This document shows positions 58,829-64,000 of a DNA stretch of 64,000 nucleotides, piece by piece. The notes under the pieces were generated by a model. It had not been told where the DNA came from. It saw nothing but the letters and a program-made list of their open reading frames with translations, and did no database searches. The stretch spans positions 41,388,382 through 41,452,381 of the forward strand of contig OY735211.1 in the NCBI GenBank assembly GCA_963457665.1. The letters run 5' to 3'. This DNA comes from Thysanoteuthis rhombus (lineage: Eukaryota; Mollusca; Cephalopoda; Oegopsida; Thysanoteuthidae). A program made the translations under genes and the position numbers. Each line of letters begins with the position of its first letter. Position 1 is the stretch's first letter.

Positions 58829-58857
58829 TTATATATATATATATATATATATATATG
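58829..58857. repeat. (TA)n microsatellite
   Basis: About 14 TA units. Confidence 0.9.
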
Positions 58858-58859
58858 CT

Positions 58860-59438
58860 GGAATCATTCAGCAAATCAAGCAAGATCTTATCACTGACAT
58901 TTCTTTTATTTTGTTGTCTTTGGTGTCATGTAGCTGTGAGGCTTCCAATCCAGAAATGTCCCAGACAAATGGACACCAACTTATAGATATGGCTCAATGC
59001 TAGAGAACTGTACCAAATTTTCACAAATATTATGGAATTGATAACTTTTATACTTTAATGAATGTAAGAAAAAGTTTGTTAAGTTTGTCCTTTGTAAATA
59101 GTATCACCAACCTTGCACCTGGGAAATATCATCCAAGCGTTCACCCATGAATTTGTTGTTTTATAGCTTAGCTGAATCTTCTAGAGACAGACAATTATCA
59201 TAAAATAATTTTATCATTCAGTCCACATTCTCTTGCTGACAGTCTTTGAACTTATAAACTTGCTGAAGAAATATACTCCCTTAATTTAATGGAAATCCCA
59301 AGGTATAAATTTTTTTTACTGTTATTGCGATATCTCCCCAGATCATGGTTTATGAAACACATTAGTGAAGAAAATATTTATGCTTTGAAAATGTCTATAT
59401 TTGATCCATATCGAATTCTATCTAATTTTTTATGAGAT
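58860..59438. other. No recognisable feature
   Basis: AT-rich, nothing identified. Confidence 0.5.
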
Positions 59439-59439
59439 T

Positions 59440-60366
59440 GTTATGTATGAAATATTTTTTGAATTGCAAAATGAAGGATGATATGAACGATAAAAAGCAG
59501 TAAATATTTAATCAAATTATGACCCATTTGAAACAATGAACTTTTTCCAATGTTATTGTATTAATAATATGCCATCTCTATAAAATTCTTTGGCTTTTGT
59601 GGTCACCAAGTTAGTAAGAGCACAAATTATGGCCTCTCTTATCAAACCTTTTTAATACAGATATGAAGATCAAAATGCTTGAAAAGATGCTAATCTGTCG
59701 GAGGGAGGAGAGTGCAGGGGATGCTGCAAGATTTTATGGCGCAATTCTCTTAGCTTAGACACAGTTAGCCATGAGGTGTCATGGAGCATTCCATTCAGTC
59801 CATAGGAGACCCATTTTCCCAACTTATCAACTTTTCCTAATGCCTTGAAATCATGTGATATGATTGCTGTCTATGTCCTTAAATCTCCAGAAAGTGTTTG
59901 AACCATTGTCAACTGCTAAATATAATTCTTTATCACTAAGAACAAGTTTGAGCCTCCCCCAAGGTTTATTATTAGTATCTATAATTCCCTACCTGAATCT
60001 TTTGAACCAATGTGGGACACTTCACATTGTATTAGTGTTCACTCTAAATGCTTTGCTGACGTCATCAACAACTTGAGTAGTATAATGCTCTGATATGAAA
60101 TTGCAAGTCAAACTCCTAGGGTAAACACCATAGCTGTTGAGGGCTCAAAAACCCTCAATAATAACAAATTATATCTCTATATTAAATATGTACAAAAAAT
60201 GCAGTTACATTAGTAAATCTTTCAATTCTAGCATTATTCTCTATAATGTAAAAAAATAAGATTTTCATGAGTGACAACCTATTATTCCCTCAGATTTGAC
60301 AAACATGATTTGAATTTGACCCAGTGGATCAAAGATCATTGATCTGTTCTCTCTACAGTTCTAAGT
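59440..60366 (-). pseudogene. Mariner-like element with internally deleted transposase, copy M2
   Basis: Minus-strand blocks TLSGDLR, then FKALGKVDKLGKWVSYGLN (N-terminal domain up to the WVPHEL box), then almost at once TVSKLREL and ILQHPLHSPPSD (regions after the second catalytic D). The middle of the enzyme is lost, as in M1. It has about 200 bases more of 5' sequence than M1 (60120-60300). Outer bases match M1 ('gaactgtagagagaacagat' near 60358 on the minus strand). Confidence 0.7.
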
Positions 60367-60837
60367 TGATCTTTATGACGTCACATATATCAATATAATA
60401 CAGTTTTTGATAAAAAAAAATAGGGGAAAGAACCTCAGCAGAAATGGGACACAGACATAGACAATAATTCAATAGGATCTGAACATCTATACATAGATGG
60501 CGAAGTCATTGATAATAAGATGATGTATGTCACATGGTGACATTCAAAAGTATGAGAGGAGGTATTGAGTTTTATGAGTAATAAGAGCAGAGATTATCTA
60601 TTGTTCCTTAAAATTAAAAGATGCAAAAAACTTACCATGCCTCATATTGTGAAAATTCTTCATTTAACCATTTTGGTAGAAATAATTTTCCTGTTTTGGT
60701 GTTTCATGTTTCATGCATTTAGTGATTGGATATTCCCTAAAATAAATTGTTATTATTGAATAATATAATTCCATTAGCAAACAACAAATATTGTTTCAAA
60801 ATTCAGAGTTAAGTTTGTTAAGTGCAGAAAATATATT

Positions 60838-61030
60838 GAGAGATTAGGTTAGTCAGTCAATAGAAACTGTCATGTGATTGCAGAATGCCAGGTTTGGGGT
60901 CAGCATTTGAAAAATTGAATAAAAGGTGTCTGGATCAATGAATAAGTAATTTTTTTGTTGGTAAAATAAGGAGTAAATGGTTAAATTTTTAGCTCTTCAA
61001 CTCCATTGGTGTGGCCTGTACACATGACAT

Positions 61031-61068
<38 letters not shown>

Positions 61069-61235
61069 TGATAGGTATATAGAAAGATAGATAGATGGAT
61101 AGATAGATAGATAGATAGATGGATAGAAAGATAGATGGATAGATAGATAGATAGATAGAGAGATAGATAAATAGATAGACAGCCACACCCACTTGAAGAT
61201 TGCAGAAACAGTTTTTGTTGACAGTTTCTAACATA
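60838..61235 (+). repeat. Repeat family A, copy 12, with GATA expansion
   Basis: 'tagtcagtcaatagaaactg', 'gatcaatgaataagtaat', 'ctccattggtgtggcctgta', then (GATA)n at 61029-61180 where other copies have a few ACAT/GATA units, then 'ccacacccacttgaag' and 'ttgacagtttctaacat'. Confidence 0.8.
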
Positions 61236-61254
61236 TATCTATATGATTATATTA

Positions 61255-61425
61255 TATAGAAACTCTTATCTGAAATTATCTCCCGTCATTACACACTTGA
61301 TGTATCACTCGAACTGTACAACGTAAAAAGAATAAACAGTTGAAGAAAATGGGGCTGCCATTTATTTTATTTACGAATGAGAGTTTCTATTTAATATAAC
61401 ACTATTTATAATCATTCTGTCGAAT
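61255..61425. mobile_element. SINE family S fragments, inverted pair
   Basis: 61255-61365 is the body on the minus strand ('aagaataaacagttgaagaa', 'aaatggggctgcca'). 61366-61425 continues on the plus strand ('tttattttatttacg', 'ttataatcattctgtcg'). Same head-to-head arrangement as at 33660-34005. Confidence 0.65.

Positions 61426-61429
<4 letters not shown>

Positions 61430-61502
<73 letters not shown>
61430..61502. repeat. (TA)n microsatellite
   Basis: About 36 TA units. Confidence 0.95.
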
Positions 61503-61507
<5 letters not shown>

Positions 61508-61570
61508 TATAAATATGTATAAACATATATAAATATGTGTACATAGAAGATATAGTTCTTTGTGGTGACT

Positions 61571-61670
61571 CTGAGTCTCTTGCCAATGGTGCAATAGTCA
61601 GACCATCTATGGCTTTACAATCTATGTATGTAGACAGTCTGACGATTGCGCCACTGGCTTGAAACTCAGT
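61571..61670. repeat. Palindromic element with tRNA-like arms
   Basis: Arms 61571-61605 and 61636-61670 are imperfect inverted repeats (about 27 of the first 33 positions). Both carry 'gg-gcaat-gtcagac', reminiscent of a tRNA A-box. Loop of about 30 bases. Confidence 0.6.
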
Positions 61671-61732
61671 TACTGCAAAAAACTGAATTCTTTACTCTTC
61701 ATGCATAGTTAACTTAACCCTCAAAAAATAAT

Positions 61733-61733
<1 letters not shown>

Positions 61734-61803
<70 letters not shown>

Positions 61804-61890
61804 ATGCATGTATGTATGTATGTAGAGAGAGATAAAAAGAGAAAGAGATTGATAGATAGATAGATAAGTAGATAGATGGATGGATAGGAG
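61734..61890. repeat. (TA)n followed by TATG and GATA runs
   Basis: (TA)n to about 61799, then ATGT, then AGATAG repeats near 61850-61885. Confidence 0.95.
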
Positions 61891-62180
61891 AAGGAGGAAG
61901 GAGAGATTTACGAAATATTTCCGTTCTAATGAGAGAAGATGCAACCAAATTATCATCAATTATTAGTGGAAGATACAGTTTTTAAAATATTATAATCTCC
62001 CGTGATTCAAGTTATAATCCTGCCTGTATATATTTGTTTCACTACACCCTGGAAAGCCTATATTTTGGAGAAAGTCTTCATAAATATGTATATAAGGACA
62101 GGAAGAGATTTGGTGAAAACTGACAGTGAGTTGGTCACAATGTCTGATATTGCAACACCAATGGTCAGAGTCACTTCATT

Positions 62181-62460
62181 AACAAGGCATTTCTATACTA
62201 AAAATCATTTGCAATGCTTTTCTATTTTAGAAGTTTATCTATCATATATACTATTGCCTTATTCTGTCTTCAACACTCGTATTGATTTCTGCAAATCTCT
62301 GTAAATTTCTTCTTTCCAAACTTCCGATGCATTTTTGGAGTATAATCATTAACCATGCATTTCTATGCTAAGAATTATTAGTAGTGCTTTCCTCTTTGAT
62401 TTTTTTTAATACATATAAGAGCCCTATTCTCTCTATAATACTTGCATTAATTCCTGACCA
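62181..62460 (+). repeat. Diverged tandem duplication, period 170
   Basis: 'gcatttctatactaaaaatc' at 62188 and 'gcatttctatgctaagaatt' at 62358, followed in both by 'tgcttt-ct-ttt' and a 'ccttattctgtct' / 'ccctattctctct' stretch. No recognised element. Confidence 0.7.
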
Positions 62461-64000
62461 CTGAAAAACCTTTCTTTTATCTCCAATGTATATCATGCAG
62501 AGTAAGTACTGAAAAATGCAACAATTTTTTAGGTTTGGGTTAGCTTCCAATACATCATTCAACCAAGTTGATAGCTTGCTGCAATGTTATGCAGTAGTAA
62601 CATTTTGTCCAGGTTCCACCGATTCGTATCAAAGAGTTCCGTTCAAATCCCACTAAATACAGAAGAAACATTTCTCTCAGTAGATTCCATATTGGTCAAG
62701 ATGCTAAAGGCTCTCGTTGATCTATTTATAATGTTCTTCAGTCGGGATTCGCTTAAGAAATCCATTTTTCGTAGTTACTATCTTGTCCGAAAACGACATT
62801 TTTCTGTGTAAAGCAAGAAGAGAAAGATGAGCATTTTCATAGTTTCTGATTTTTTCCCGAAAGCTTGTAAACAATGTACAACAATTAACTGATTCATCTC
62901 GGACTTTCTTCAGATTGATATATTGTTTGCGTTGTATCTTCTCTTAAAATTTATCAGTTTTCAGGTTCTGATCTTCACCAAAGTATACTCTGTCCTTGAG
63001 ATCAAAATCTCCTTTTTCAAACTTTATAAATCATTCCAGACACATGGTTGTACCAACAGCATTTTTACCATCAGCTCCAGGGATCCATTGTCTAATTTCT
63101 GCTGCACTTTTTCTCAGATTAAACGTTAAGAATAAACAGTATTAAATTTGCATTTCATATTCAGCCATGATTTTCACCAAAAACTAAATTAAAATCATCA
63201 CTTTTCTGCAAACAATTCTTGGAGTATATACATATGCACACAAGCAATAAAGAGCTGAGTAAACTTTGAAGACACTTCTAAAATTTCCCTAACATTGTGC
63301 GAAAGATGGTACTGGTAAATTTTGCATCAACTCAACACAGAACTACCACACTACATTTTTAGGTAATAGCAAGATTGCTGAGAATTGATTTCTTTTTTTT
63401 TTTTTTAATACTTTTAAAAACCCTGCCAATACATATGCTTTGTAAACTTTCAGGAATGTTTTGAGAAAATCTCGAAAAGTAAAAAGAAAATTTCATTTCA
63501 CATTTTGTCAATCATCATGAGATTTTGTCAGTAAAATTTGCCTCCAGATCATCTGCAAAACATTAAGCGCTAACTCTATTCTATATTCTCTGACAAAATT
63601 TTCTGTGACAATAGGTTGTACTAAAAAAAGTTTTCACTTGATAAACTGGAAAGTTTTGACTCAAAAAATCCATTATATTCCATTCACAAATACTGGCTTG
63701 AATGATATACAGTATATATATCAAGTTGGTAGTTCAGTCCTCTAAAATTGTGCCAAAACCAAAACAAGTTTAGTAAATAACTATATTTAATTGATAAGAA
63801 AAGTCTTCACCATTCGAGGAAGTTCCTGATGTAGAATATTTTTGAATTTTTCAAGCTAAGATCAGACACATAGGTAATGACTCGAGTAGAAAAATGTCTC
63901 CCCACACTTCTGCTATAAAAGCGTTGGTGCTTACCAAATATGATCCCCAATAAATTTTTCATCCTTTGTAAGTTTAGCCTGGGCAAGGCCAGTTGACCTT
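62461..64000. other. No recognisable feature
   Basis: AT-rich. The frames at 62584-62811 and 62923-63129 have no known domain. Poly-T at 63391-63407. Confidence 0.5.

Noticed and set aside
61636..61670. Second hammerhead candidate (CTGACGA ... GAAAC)
   Set aside because: Boxes are present, but the sequence between them gives no stable stem II, and the inverted-repeat explanation accounts for it better.

Overview
Eukaryotic, AT-rich, intergenic or intronic DNA from an animal genome, most likely a cephalopod mollusc of octopus type. That assignment rests on remembered repeat character (dense CA/TA microsatellites, RTE-like LINE 3' fragments ending in GAT triplets, tRNA-derived SINEs) and not on any search. 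I find no intact host protein-coding gene, no rRNA and no convincing functional tRNA. Almost all longer open frames are simple-sequence frames or fall inside decayed transposable elements.

Layout. 0-4 kb: tRNA-derived SINE, repeat families A, B and C, a LINE tail grown into a triplet microsatellite. 4.6-7.3 kb: the longest element, a 5'-truncated LINE on the minus strand (endonuclease end, linker, reverse transcriptase, C-terminus), split by a second LINE at the point where its catalytic FADD should be. 8-24 kb: further 5'-truncated copies of that inserted LINE family (one retains the RT catalytic FADD), family A copies, a foldback element, a degenerate ~42-bp minisatellite, mariner fragments, large CA/TG arrays. 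25.3-27.3 kb: a third LINE family with a 5' inversion, abutting a complete but dead Tc1-like transposon of about 1.47 kb with two transposase-site-like repeats at each end. 29-40 kb: LINE tails, a near-perfect 38-bp hairpin, an inverted SINE pair, a purine tract, and a hammerhead-ribozyme-like motif enclosed by a 14-bp stem. 43-49 kb: foldback half-copies and family A dimers in a largely featureless background. 51-61 kb: a long purine/GAA tract, a GIY-YIG (Penelope-type) retroelement remnant, and two oppositely oriented mariner relics that appear to share the same internal deletion. 61-64 kb: GATA and TA arrays, a palindromic tRNA-like element, and mostly unassigned sequence.

Nothing here works as a gene system today. 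The interest lies in transposon structure (nested insertion, twin-priming inversion, IR/DR ends, propagated deletion derivatives), in a candidate self-cleaving ribozyme, and in hairpins that would form double-stranded RNA if transcribed. Repeat families are labelled A, B, C, D (foldback), G, H, I and S (SINE) only for cross-reference within this annotation. Boundaries were read by eye and are good to roughly 5-30 bases unless stated.
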